Origin: Aulostomus chinensis
Lineage: Eukaryota; Chordata; Actinopteri; Syngnathiformes; Aulostomidae
Assembly: GCA_037954235.1 (NCBI GenBank)
Contig: JBBMOA010000001.1
Span: forward strand, 11,485,980 to 11,549,979
DNA: 64,000 nt
Direction: 5' to 3'
The notes under the pieces are model-generated. The model did not search any database. It had not been told where the DNA came from and saw only the letters and a program-made list of their open reading frames with translations. Both the position numbers and the translations under genes were made by a program. Shown here in pieces: positions 51,901 through 63,491 of the stretch (within the stretch, counting starts at the first letter, position 1; each line of letters opens with the position of its first letter).

Positions 51901-53105
51901 TCAAAATGATGTGACAGTGATGTAGTAAGAATTGCTTATGATATGAAATGATGGGACAGTGATGTAGTAAGAATTGCAAATGAACTCAAAATGATGCTAA
52001 CAGTAATGTAGTGAAAGTTTCGAATAACCTCAAAGTGATGCTGACAGTCATGTAGTCAGAGTTGCAACGAACCTCAAAATGATGCGACAGTGATTGAGTA
52101 AGAATTGCTAATGAACTCAAAATGATGCTAACAGTAATGAAGTGAAAGTTTCGAACAACCTCAAAGTGATGCTGACAGTCATGTTGTAAGAGTTGCAACG
52201 AACCTCAAAATGATGCGACAGTGATGGAGTAAGAATTGCTAATGAACTCAAAATAATGCTAACAGTAATGTAGTGAAAGTTGCCAATAAACTCAAAATGT
52301 ACTGACAGTCATGTAGGAAGAGTTGCTACAAACCTCAAAATAATGCTACAGTGATGTCAGAAGAATTGCTAATGATCTCAAAATGATGCGACAGTGATGT
52401 AGTAAGAATTGCTTATGATATGAAATGATGGGACAGTGATGTAGTAAGAATTGCAAATGAACTCAAAATGATGCTAACAGTAATGTAGTGAAAGTTTCGA
52501 ATTACCTCAAAGTGATGCTGACAGTCATGTAGTCAGAGTTGCAACGAACCTCAAAATGATGCGACAGTGATGGAGTAAGAATTGCTAATGAACTCGAAAC
52601 GATGCTAACAGTAATGTCTTGAAAGTTGCGAGTAACCTAAAAATGATGCTGACAGTCATGTAGTAAGAGCTGCTGATAACCTCAAAATAATGCTACAGTG
52701 ATGTCGGAAGAATTGCTAATGATCTCAAAATGATGTGACAGTGATGTAGTAAGAATTGCTAATGATCTCAAAATGATGCGACAGTGATGTAGTAAGAATT
52801 ACTTATGAACTCAAAATGATGCTGACAGTAATGTAGTAAGAGTTGCTACGAACCTTAAAATAATGCGACAGTGATGTCGTAAGAATTGCTAATGAACTCG
52901 AAATGATGCTAAAAATAATTGAGTGAAAGTTTCAAATGACCTCAAAGTGATGCTGACAGTCATGTAGTAAGTGTTATTACGAACCTTAAAATAATGCGAC
53001 AGTGATGTCAGAAGAATTTCTAATGATCTCAAAATGATGCGACAGTGATGTAGTGAAAGTTGCGAGTAACCTAAAAATGATGCTGAGAGTCATGTAGTAA
53101 GAGTT
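33926..53105 (-). repeat. 43-bp satellite array, reverse orientation (part 2)
   Basis: A 19-kb continuation of the reverse-oriented satellite after the LINE. Local higher-order repeats include a 259-bp tandem duplication (36402-36660, 36661-36919), a 174-bp period at 37823-38171, a 218-bp period around 47041-47259, and a 2,239-bp offset between two rearranged blocks near 47840-48160 and 50080-50400. A rare monomer with TGGTTTGAGTTGCGAGTAAA recurs near 38609, 42212 (diverged) and 44166. No gene is seen inside. The array ends at GTAGTAAGAGTTGAAAC. Confidence 0.97.
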
Positions 53106-53217
53106 GAAACTAGAACAACAAACTGTCCTCTGATGGTTGGACAGGTTGCTTTGGTCCGTCCTCTCACTCATCATTAAAAGCCCTTATTACTAATCATTCA
53201 TCCAATCTGACACTCAC

Positions 53218-55010
53218 GTCTGCAGTGGGGAATCCCCAGCAACCCGCGGCCCACATGGAGCAGTCTCGGCCAATCACGTGGGGCCTGCAGCGGCACCGAC
53301 CACCAAATGACTCGCAGGTGTCACTCTCAGCTCCAACCTCATGGCAGGCACAAGGCAGGGCGCCGTTGTTGAAGAGAGCCCAAGAGACACAGCTGAGCTG
53401 AGACAGAATGGAGACCAAGGACAGGAGGGACGACAGAGAAAAAGGAAATGTTAGCAAGACATTTTAGGAAAATTAGTTTAGTGGGGAAACGGTTCTTAGC
53501 CAAACTTGCTAAATGGAAGGACAACAAAAAAACAAAGATCTTAACAAGAAAATTAGCACAAAATGAAACCCTGCAAGAGAAAGTAAATCAAGAACTAAAT
53601 ATTCTTGAGGCTCAGGTCTTTAGTTCCAATGCTTGTAAATGACATCTGAATGCATTCACAACCCAAATCTGAGCAGACAGAAGCGTCCCAGTCAGGCCCA
53701 GTTTAGTTCCTCTAGAACATTCAGGGATACAGAACATGGACCAACTCAGGCTGAGAGACACCGACTTGACATGAAAGCTGTTGAGGCCACAGTTGCTGAT
53801 GAAGTGGTCAGATTTCTCCAGTGGTTCTTGGTTCAGGGAGCTGGAGCTGGAGCTGCTCTCAGGCACCACCAGGACGTAATCCTGGAGAGACAGAAGGAAG
53901 AAGTCCAGGCCTGACAGAGGAGAAGGAGGCACAGAGTAGAAACAGCAGATACGTGTCGGGAAAGGGAGAGGGTATCAGTCCAGCAGAGGAGCAGGAAACC
54001 TACCACCACAGGGCTCTGCCTGCAGAAACCTGCAGGTGAGGAGGACCTGGTGGTCCGGCACATCCACAATGATCTGGTTTTCAGACACCGGCACGTTTCG
54101 GCAGCCGTAAGCGTGGGGACAGAAGGAGGCGTTGGCGTGGCCTGAAAGACACAAACAACCATCTCCATTTGAATGTTTCTCAAACAGCCGGAGCAGGAAA
54201 GCTAAGATGAATCAAAGATCCTCCACCCTGCCAGATCCGACCCTGGTAATGTAGACCTGCACAGGGTGGGTGGGGTGGAGCGGCTGGTGGTGGTGGAGGA
54301 TGAAGACGTATCTGCCCAAAGCCTGGACACGGTGGAGTCCACCGCAGCGTTCTGAGTAGAAGGATGAGAGCGATGTTCAATGGTACATGTTTTCTTTCCT
54401 GAACCGCCGATGTTTCCAATCACGAATCGAGGGGACACAGGAGGAGCTACAGGGGGACGGAAGGTGGATCAGAACCGTTCTAACAAGAGCGCTGAGGGGA
54501 CACAGGAGGAGCTACAGGGGGAGGGAAGGTGGATCAGAACCGTTCTAACAAGAGCGCTGAGGGGACACAGGAGGAGCTACAGGGGGAGGGAAGGTGGATC
54601 AGAACCATTCTAACAAGAGCGCTGAGGGGACACAGGAGGAGCTACAGGGGGAGGGAAGGTGGATCAGAACCGTTCTAACAAGAGCGCTGAGGGGACACAG
54701 GAGGAGCTACAGGGGGAGGGAAGGTGGATCAGAACCGTTCTAACAAGAGCCTGAGGGGACACAGGAGGAGCTACAGGGGGAGGGAAGGTGGATCAGAACC
54801 GTTCTAACAAGAGCGCTGAGGGGTCACAGGAGGAGCTACAGGGGGAGGGAAGGTGGATCAGAACCCTTCTAACAAGAGCGCTGTCCCACTAATGTTCCTC
54901 ACCAGAATCCTCCTGTCAGGGGGGAACCGTCCATGGGTGCTGATGCAGCGGACTGAAGGTTCAACGTAGTCCATGCTGAACTGGTCTTTAGGCACCAGGT
55001 GGACTTTGTG
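53218..55010 (-). pseudogene. lama5: Laminin alpha-5-like gene fragment, broken
   Basis: Five exon-like blocks on the minus strand follow the order of laminin alpha-5, a basement-membrane glycoprotein. 54903-55010 holds VHLVPKDQFSMDYVEPSVRC and ISTHG. 54227 to about 54355 holds LGRYVFILHHHQPLHPTHPV and GRIWQG. 54000-54141 holds GHANASFCPHAYGC. 53762-53881 holds DYVLVVPES, EPLEKSDHFISNCG. 53218-53397 is a laminin EGF-like repeat ([28 protein letters not shown]). Splice sites fit: the G of WQG|HANAS is split in phase 1 as the protein order requires. Lesions include a frameshift to a stop at a C run (about 54920), frame changes in the second block, and a Cys-to-Trp change plus a frameshift in the EGF block. 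The fragment belongs to the laminin IV/EGF region, and no other laminin exon is nearby. A duplicated, decayed fragment is likeliest. Confidence 0.82.
54429..54882 (+). repeat. 65-bp minisatellite, 7 copies
   Basis: Seven tandem units of 65 bp (the fifth is 64 bp) beginning GAGGGGACACAGGAGGAGCT and containing GGTGGATCAGAACCGTTCTA. They are nearly identical, so expansion is recent. They lie in what would be the intron between the first two laminin-like exons. The purine-rich strand encodes nothing recognisable. Confidence 0.97.
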
Positions 55011-55208
55011 CTAAAAACAGCAGAAAAAAAAGACAAAAAGGGGAGAATTTTAACAAAAGGATGCAAATGAGCTGAAGATCAAAATACAAAAAGTAAATCA
55101 AGTTTTTCTTCAAATGATTGCCAGCTATTTAGCTCAGAGAAGGACAAATGTCAATCAAGATGTCAGAATGGAACGATCCCACTGGCTTCTGGTCAAGGGA
55201 ACCATGGA

Positions 55209-56045
55209 GATGCTAACTTCCTGTTGGACGATAAGGGTGTCTCATCCCTGACATGCTAACTTCCTGATGGACTATCAGGGTGTCTCATCCCTGACATGCT
55301 AACTTCCTGTTGGACGATCAGGGTGTCTCATCCCTGACATGCTAACTTCCTGTTGGACGATAAGCGTGTCTCATCCCTGACATGCTAACTTCCTGTTGGA
55401 CGAGAAGCGTGTCTCATCCCTGACATGCTAACTTCCTGTTGGACGATAAGCGTGTCTCATCCCTAACATGCTAACTTCCTTTTGGACTATCAGGGTGTCT
55501 CATCCCTGACATGCTAACTTCCTGTTGGACGATCAGGGTGTCTCATCCCTGACATACTAACTTCCTGTTGGACGATAAGCGTGTCTCATCCCTGACATGC
55601 TAACTTCCTGTTGGACGAGAAGCGTGTCTCATCCCTGACATGCTAACTTCCTGTTGGACGATAAGCGTGTCTCATCCCTGACATGCTAACTTCCTGTTGG
55701 ACTATAAGCGTGTCTCATCCCTGACATGCAAACTACCTGTTGGACTATCAGGGTGTCTCATCCCTGACATGCTAACTTCCTGTTGGACGATCAGGGTGTC
55801 TCATCCCTGACATGCTAACTTCCTGTTGGACGATAAGCGTGTCTCATCCCTGACATGCTAACTTCCTGTTGGACGAGAAGCGTGTCTCATCCCTGACATG
55901 CTAACTTCCTGTTGGACGATAAGCGTGTCTCATCCCTGACATGCTAACTTCCTGTTGGACTATAAGCGTGTCTCATCCCTGACATGCAAACTACCTGTTG
56001 GACTATCAGGGTGTCTCATCCCTGACATGCTAACTACCTTTTCGA
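55209..56045 (+). repeat. 43-bp minisatellite with higher-order pattern, about 19.5 copies
   Basis: Tandem 43-bp units of CATGCTAACTTCCTGTTGGA then CGATAAGCGTGTCTCATCCC and TGA. The variable middle (TATCAGGG, GATCAGGG, GATAAGCG, GAGAAGCG, GATAAGCG, TATAAGCG) recurs in the same order with periods of 5, 6 and 6 units, giving 215- and 258-bp higher-order repeats. Units 13 and 19 share the private variant GCAAACTACC. It is unrelated in sequence to the large satellite, though the unit length is the same. Confidence 0.97.
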
Positions 56046-56061
56046 CTTTCAAGCCTGATTT

Positions 56062-56533
56062 AAGCCTGATTTATGCTTCTGTGTCGAGTAGTATTCGTAC
56101 CTCCGCCGTCGACGCAGACCGTACGCTGTAGCCTGACACGCGCCTCCAAAAAATCCTGCTTACGCATAGCGTCGACGCGTGGTGACGTCAACGTCGAGTA
56201 CTGTGATTGGTCCGCTCAGAACGTCATTTCCGGTTCAGTCGCAGCACAACACCGCCATTTTCAAAGTTTCTGTGGTGAAGGCTCCAAGAAAAAATGGACC
56301 AAGCTGAAGAAAGGATTTTCGAGGAGGTGCTCAAGTACGACCACCTCTACAACGCCTCTTCGCGGCACTACAAAGACTGACAAATGGCCAACAATTGTTG
56401 TCTGTGACCGGAAGAAAACCAAGGAATCCGACAAGAGCCCCGTAAACAATACAAAGACAAAGCCACACCCCCTAGCGGCTCGGCGGTGAATTGCAGAGCA
56501 ACGCGTTCCCTCGACGCAGAATAAACCAGGCTT
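56062..56533 (+). mobile_element. Harbinger-like non-autonomous DNA element
   Basis: Bounded by imperfect terminal inverted repeats: left AAGCCTGATTTATGCTTCTG then TGTCGAG, and right CTCGACGCAGAATAAACCAG then GCTT. These resemble the CTGATTTAT..TCTGCGTCGA ends of fish PIF/Harbinger-type elements. The interior is rich in CGTCGACG motifs. It contains a 28-codon remnant of a MADF-like protein but no transposase. Target-site duplication could not be settled, because the left end has a second AAGCCTGATT copy at 56051. Confidence 0.65.
56294..56380 (+). pseudogene. MADF-like N-terminal remnant, 28 codons
   Basis: An ATG-initiated frame MDQAEERIFEEVLKYDHLYN continuing ASSRHYKD to a stop. EE.IFEEV.KY.HLYN.SS.HYKD is the opening helix of MADF/Myb-like DNA-binding proteins, which accompany PIF/Harbinger transposases. 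A complete MADF domain is about 80-90 residues, so this is truncated by its stop codon. The stop may be a mutation in an ancestral element. Confidence 0.6.
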
Positions 56534-56965
56534 TCCAGTCGCACCTGTTTTACGCCCCCGTGCCAGATAAGGACCCCCATCGGGCTGTGCCACTCTGGAG
56601 GGAGCGCGTCTCACAGTCAGTCAGCGGAACCATGCGGATCCGGGCCGGAGCTGTGGGAAGGAGCGCCAATTGTATCGGGTTGTTGTTTTCTGGACTGCAG
56701 CAGAACAGGAGCAGCCGGGACTGGAATGTAGAAGTAGGTTATCTTGAAGTTGACTCAGTTATGGTGAACGATATTGTGGTTCAACACTTTAATGAGCTTT
56801 AAGGCAAACATATTTCATGAGGAAACAACGCCGGAATTGGACGGATTTCAGCGGCACACAACAACGTATCCGATACACCTCATTGGAAACCTGGTGGTCT
56901 AAGACTAAGAAACACCAGTCACCATGAAGAAAGGAACTTTTAGCTGAGTACTCGTGTTCTTTTCT
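56534..56965. other. Unassigned stretch upstream of the BED-finger exon
   Basis: Moderately GC-rich with open frames but no domain I recognise. It could hold a promoter or first exon of the BED-finger gene (an ATG in ACCATGCGG at 56631), but splice and coding signals are not convincing. Confidence 0.3.
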
Positions 56966-56969
56966 GCAG

Positions 56970-57585
56970 GTTGAATGTCGCATTTGTTGGACAGAAGCGT
57001 CTCATCTCAACAAAAGCACCTCTTCAGTGCTGAGGCATGATGGGGCCAGGCATGAGAATGAAGTCCCAGATCCACCAGGATGAACTCAGGTATACAGCCA
57101 CTCTCCAACTGACTCACAGTTGCTTCATGGAGAATTAATTCCTATTCATTTCTTCTCTCCTTCATCTTTAACCATCCAGCTTCCAGGAAGCAGATGCTGG
57201 ATGAGGCTCTGCTGAATTTCAACCTGAAGGACTGCCAGCCCCTCAGCACTGTTGAGAGGGAAGGGTTCAGGGAACTGGTTCAGGTCCTTGAGCCTCATAT
57301 GTTTGCCAACCAGAAAGGTTTGTGTGGAAATGATCTAAAGCAGTCGTTGATATCTCCAGTTTATTTCATCTCTAATTTCAATGTATTGATTTACTCTGGG
57401 TGTCATTTTCAGACCATCAAACAAACGGTGGCCAAAAAGTACCAGGAGGAACGGGAAGGAGTGAAAAAGGAAGTCCAGCTGCCATGTGGACATCTGTGGA
57501 CATGGAGGCTCCCTTGGCTCTGACCTGTCACTGCATTCGTGAGAATGAATGTGTTGGGAGTGCAAGACTTTCCACAAAGTCACCC
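56970..57585 (+). pseudogene. ZBED/hAT-type BED-finger gene fragment, truncated by satellite
   Basis: Three exon-like blocks. 56970-57089, after TTTCTGCAG, encodes a BED-type zinc finger (VECRICWTEASH, STSSVLRHDGARHE: Cys-X2-Cys then His-X4-His). 57180-57317 encodes RKQMLDEALLNFNLKDCQPL and VEREGFRELVQVLEP, the segment that follows the finger in ZBED proteins and hAT transposases. 57413-57585 encodes TIKQTVAKKYQEEREGVKKE and, in another frame, AMWTSVDMEAPLALTCH, the start of the hAT RNase H-like core. A stop ends the first block, the last block shifts frame, and the region stops where satellite begins. The catalytic core and dimerisation domain are missing. Confidence 0.75.
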
Positions 57586-58298
57586 TGCATCATTTTGAGG
57601 TTCCTAGCAACTCTCACTACATCACTGTAGCATCATTTTGAGGTTCGAAGCAACTCTCACCACATCATGGTCGCACCATTTCTTTGGTTAGTAGCAACTC
57701 TCATTACATCACTGTAGCATCATTTCTTAGGTAAGTAGCAACTCCCATGACATTACTGTAGCATCGTTTTGAGATTCGTAGCAACTCTTCCTAATGACTG
57801 TCACCATCACTTTGAGGTTGTTCGAAACACTTACTACATTACTGTAAGCATCACTGAGTTGATTAGCAACAATCACTCCATTACTGTTAGCATCATTTTG
57901 AGTTCATTCGCAATTCTTACTAAATCACTGTCGCATCATTTTGAGATCATTAGCAATTCTTCTGACATCATTGTCACATTATTTTGAGGTTCGTAGCAAC
58001 TCTTACTATATTATTGTTGCATTATTTTAAGGTTCGTAGCAACTCTTACTACATGACTGTCAGCATCACTTTGAGGTTATTCGAAACACTTACTATATTA
58101 CTGTAAGCATCACTTAGTTTCTTAGCAACTATCACTACATTACTGTTAGCATCATTTTGAGTTCATTAGCAATTCTTCCGACATCACTGTCGCAATATTT
58201 TGAGGTTCGTAGCAACTTTTACTACATTACTGTTAGCATAATTTTGAGTTCATTAGCAATTCTTCCGACATCACTGTCGAAATATTTTGAGGTTCGTA

Positions 58299-59815
58299 GC
58301 GGCTTTTACTACATTACTGTCGCATTATATTGAGGTTCGTAGCAACTCTTACTACATGACTGTCAGCATCACTTTGAGGTCATTCGAAAGTTTCACTCCA
58401 TTACTGTCAGCATCATTTTGAGTTCATTAGCAACTACCACTACATCACTGTCGCATCATTTTGAGATCTTTAGCAATTCTTCTGACATCACTGTCGCATT
58501 ATTTTGAGGTTCGTAGCAACTCTTCCTACATGACTGTCAGCATCACTTTGAGGTTATTCGAAACTTTCACTCCATTACTGTTAGCATCATTTTGATTTCA
58601 TTAGCAATTCTTACTACATCACTGTCGCATCTTTTTGAGATCATTAGCAATTCTTCTTACGTAACTGTCACATTATTTTGAGGTTCGTAGCAATTTTTAC
58701 TACATTACTGTCGCTTTATTTTGAGGTTCGTCGCAACTCTTAGTACATCACTGTCAGCATCACTTTGAGGTTATTCGAAACGTTCACTCCATTACTGTTA
58801 GCATCATTTTGAGTATTAGCAATTCTTACTAAATCACTGTCGCATCATTTTGAGATCATTAGCAATTCTTCTGACATCACTGTCGCATTATATTGAGGTT
58901 CGTAGCAACTCTTACTACATGACTGTCAGCATCACTTTGAGGTGATTCGAAACACTTACTACATTACTGTAAGCATCACTGACTTGATTAGCAACTATCA
59001 CTACATGACTGTTAGCATCATTTTGATTTCATTAGGAATTCTTCCGACATCACTGTCGCAATATTTTGAGGTTCGTAGCAACTTTTACTACATTACTGTC
59101 GCATTATTTTGAGGTTCGTAGCAACACTTACTACATGACTGTCAGCATCACTTTGAGGTTATTCGAAACGTTCACTCCATTACTGTTAGCATCATTTTGA
59201 GTTCATTAGCAATTCTTACTAAATCACTGTCGCATCATTTTGAGATCATTAGCAATTCTTCTGACATCACTGTAACATTATTTTGAGGTTCGTAGCGACT
59301 CTTACTACATTATTGTTGCATTATTTTAAGGTTCGTAGCAACTCTTACTACATTACTGTCAGCATCACTTTGAGTTTATTAGCAACTGTCACTACATTAC
59401 TGTTAGCATCATTTTGATTTCATGAGCAATTCTCACGACATCACTGTAGCATTGAATTGAGTTCATTAGCAACTCTTACTAAATGACTGTCAGCATCACT
59501 TTGAGGTTGTTCGAAACTCTTACTACATTACTGTAAGCATCACTGAGTTTCTTAGCAACTATCACTACATTACTGTTAGCATCATCTTGAGTTCATTAGC
59601 AATTCTTCCGACATCACTGTCGCAATATTTTGAGGTTCGTAGCAACTTTTACTACATTACTGTCGCATTATTTTGAGGTTCGTAGCAACACTTACTACAT
59701 GACTGTCAGATTCACTTTGAGGTTATTCGAAAGTTTCACTCCATTACTGTTAGCATCATCTTGAGTTCATTAGCAATTCTTCCGACATCACTGTCGCAAT
59801 ATTTTGAGGTTCGTA
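58299..59815 (+). repeat. 1,517-bp satellite duplication, copy 1
   Basis: This block of about 35 monomers is repeated next to itself with a constant 1,517-bp offset. Shared private variants include GAGTATTAGC (58811/60328), TTCTTACGTAACTG (58652/60169) and GTCAGATTCAC (59705/61222). Confidence 0.9.
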
Positions 59816-61332
59816 GCAACTTTTACTACATTACTGTCGCATTATATTGAGGTTCGTAGCAACTCTTACTACATGACTGTCAGCATCACTTTGAGGTCAT
59901 TCGAAAGTTTCACTCCATTACTGTTAGCATCATTTTGAGTTCATTAGCAACTTTCACTACATCACTGTCGCATCATTTTGAGATCTTTAGCAATTCTTCT
60001 GACATCACTGTCGCATTATTTTGAGGTTCGTAGCAACTCTTCCTACATGACTGTCAGCATCACTTTGAGGTTATTCGAAACTTTCACTCCATTACTGTTA
60101 GCATCATTTTGATTTCATTAGCAATTCTTACTACATCACTGTCGCATCTTTTTGAGATCATTAGCAATTCTTCTTACGTAACTGTCACATTATTTTGAGG
60201 TTCGTAGCAATTTTTACTACATTACTGTCGCTTTATTTTGAGGTTCGTCGCAACTCTTAGTACATCACTGTCAGCATCACTTTGAGGTTATTCGAAACGT
60301 TCACTCCATTACTGTTAGCATCATTTTGAGTATTAGCAATTCTTACTAAATCACTGTCGCATCATTTTGAGATCATTAGCAATTCTTCTGACATCACTGT
60401 CGCATTATATTGAGGTTCGTAGCAACTCTTACTACATGACTGTCAGCATCACTTTGAGGTGATTCGAAACACTTACTACATTACTGTAAGCATCACTGAC
60501 TTGATTAGCAACTATCACTACATGACTGTTAGCATCATTTTGATTTCATTAGGAATTCTTCCGACATCACTGTCGCAATATTTTGAGGTTCGTAGCAACT
60601 TTTACTACATTACTGTCGCATTATTTTGAGGTTCGTAGCAACACTTACTACATGACTGTCAGCATCACTTTGAGGTTATTCGAAACGTTCACTCCATTAC
60701 TGTTAGCATCATTTTGAGTTCATTAGCAATTCTTACTAAATCACTGTCGCATCATTTTGAGATCATTAGCAATTCTTCTGACATCACTGTAACATTATTT
60801 TGAGGTTCGTAGCGACTCTTACTACATTATTGTTGCATTATTTTAAGGTTCGTAGCAACTCTTACTACATTACTGTCAGCATCACTTTGAGTTTATTAGC
60901 AACTGTCACTACATTACTGTTAGCATCATTTTGATTTCATGAGCAATTCTCACGACATCACTGTAGCATTGAATTGAGTTCATTAGCAACTCTTACTAAA
61001 TGACTGTCAGCATCACTTTGAGGTTGTTCGAAACTCTTACTACATTACTGTAAGCATCACTGAGTTTCTGAGCAACTATCACTACATTACTGTTAGCATC
61101 ATCTTGAGTTCATTAGCAATTCTTCCGACATCACTGTCGCAATATTTTGAGGTTCGTAGCAACTTTTACTACATTACTGTCGCATTATTTTGAGGTTCGT
61201 AGCAACACTTACTACATGACTGTCAGATTCACTTTGAGGTTATTCGAAAGTTTCACTCCATTACTGTTAGCATCATCTTGAGTTCATTAGCAATTCTTCC
61301 GACATCACTGTCGCAATATTTTGAGGTTCGTT
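59816..61332 (+). repeat. 1,517-bp satellite duplication, copy 2
   Basis: Second copy of the 1,517-bp block. Very few differences were seen (for example TTTCTTAGC against TTTCTGAGC). A third, internally deleted relative lies at about 62190-63491: it carries the TTACGTAACTG variant at 62471 and the GGTTCGTTGCAAC variant at 63463, but lacks GAGTATTAGC. Confidence 0.9.
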
Positions 61333-63491
61333 GCAACTTTTACTACATTACTGTGGCATTTTTTTGAGATTCGTAGCAACTCTTAGTACATGACTGTCAG
61401 CATCACTTTGAGGTTATTGGAAACGTTAACTCCATTACTGTTAGCATCATTTTGAGAACATTACCAATTCTTACTAAATCACTGTTGCATCATTTTGAGA
61501 TCTTTAGCAATTCTTCTGACATCACTGTCGTATTATTTTGAGGTTCGTAGCAACTCTTCCTCATGACTGTCACCATCACTTTTAGGTTATTCGAAACACC
61601 TACTACATTACTGTAAGCATCACTGAGTTGATTAGCAACAATCACTACATTACTGTTAGCATCATTTTTAGTTCATTAGCAATTCTTCCGACATCACTGT
61701 CGAAATATTTTGAGGTTCGTAGCGACTTTTACGACATTACTGTCGCATTATATTGAGGTTCGTAGCAACTCTTACTACATGACTGTCAGCATCACTTTGA
61801 GGTTATTCGAAACACTTACTACATTACTGTAAGCATCACTGAGTTTCTTAGCAACTATCACTACATTACTGTTAGCATCATTTTGAGTTCATTAGCAATT
61901 CTTCCGACATCACTGTCGCAATATTTTGAGGTTTGTAGCAACTTTTATTACATTACTGTCGCATTATTTTGAAATTCGTAGCAACACTTACTACATGACT
62001 GTCAGCATCACTTTGAGGTTATTCGAAAGTTTCACTCCATTACTGTTAGCATCATCTTGAGTTCATTAGCAATTCTTCCGACATCACTGTCGCAATATTT
62101 TGAGGTTCGTAGCAACTTTTACTACATTACTTTCGCATTATTTTGAGGTTTGTAGCAACACTTACTACATGACTGTCAGCATCACTTTGAGGTTATTCGA
62201 AAGTTTCATTCCATTACTGTTAGCATCATTTTGAGTTCATGAGCAACTTTCACTACATCACTGTCGCATCATTTTGAGATCTTTAGCAATTCTTCCGACA
62301 TCACTGTCGCATTATTTTGAGGTTCGTAGCAACTCTTCCTTCATGACTGTCAGCATCACTTTGAGGTTGTTCGAAACTTTCACTCCATTACTGTTAGCAT
62401 CATTTTGATTTCATTAGCAATTCTTACTACATCACTGTCGCATCTTTTTGAGATCATTAGCAATTCTTCTTACGTAACTGTCACATTATTTTGAGGTTCG
62501 TAGCAACTTTTACTACATTACTGTCGCTTTATTTTGAGGTTCGTCGCAACTCTTAGTACATCACTGTCAGCATCACTTTGAGGTTATTCGAAACGTTCAC
62601 TCCATTACTGTTAGCATCATTTTGAGTTCATTAGCAATTCTTACTAAATCACTGTCGCATCATTTTGAGATCATTAGCAATTCTTCTGACATCACTGTCG
62701 CATTATATTGAGGTTCGTAGCAACTCTTACTACATGACTGTCAGCATCACTTTGAGGTGATTCGAAACACTTACTACATTACTGTAAGCATCACTGAGTT
62801 GATTAGCAACTATCACTACATGACTGTTAGTATCATTTTGAGTTCATTAGCAATTCTTCCGACATCACTGTCGCAATATTTTGAGGTTCGTAGCAACTTT
62901 TACTACATTACTGTCGCATTTTTTTGAGGTTCGTAGCAACTCTTACTAGAGCAACTCTTACTACAACTAACTCTTACTACTACTCTCTAGCAACTCTTAC
63001 TACATTACTGTCAGCATCACTTTGAGTTTATTAGCAACTGTCACTACATTACTGTTAGCATCATTTTGATTTCATGAGCAACTCTCACGACATCACTGTA
63101 GCATTGAATTGAGTTCATTAGCAACTCTTACGAAATGACTGTCAGCATCACTTTGAGGTTGTTCGAAACTCTTACTACATTTCTGTAAGCATCACTGAGT
63201 TTCTTAGCAACTATCACTACATTACTTTTAGCATCATCTTGAGTTCATTAGCAATTCTTCCGACATCACTGTCGCAATATTTTGAGGTTCGTAGCAACTT
63301 TTACTACATTACTGTCGCATTATTTTGAGGTTCGTAGCAACACTTACTACATGACTGTCAGCATCACTTTGAGGTTATTCGAAAGTTTCACTCCATTACT
63401 GTTAGCATCATCTTGAGTTCATTAGCAATTCTTCCGACATCACTGTCGCAATATTTTGAGGTTCGTTGCAACTTTTACTACATTACTGTGG

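Larger units (their letters stand above)
57586..63491 (+). repeat. 43-bp satellite array, forward orientation (second)
   Basis: The same satellite as 1-15724 in the same orientation, starting TGCATCATTTTGAGGTTCCT directly after the BED/hAT fragment. The first four monomers (57586-57780) are more diverged, as is usual at array edges. It then carries a 1,517-bp duplication and a shortened third copy. Confidence 0.97.

Noticed and set aside
38456..52198. Similar minus-strand ORFs in the reverse array
   Set aside because: These are the same periodic repeat translation as in the forward array, simply read on the other strand.
53448..53642. Lys-rich 64-codon plus-strand ORF
   Set aside because: It lies between two laminin-like exons on the opposite strand and is AT-rich. 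Its composition explains the Lys content.
56491..56802. 103-codon plus-strand ORF upstream of the BED finger
   Set aside because: It starts inside the Harbinger-like terminal repeat and shows no domain, so it is not supported as a first exon.
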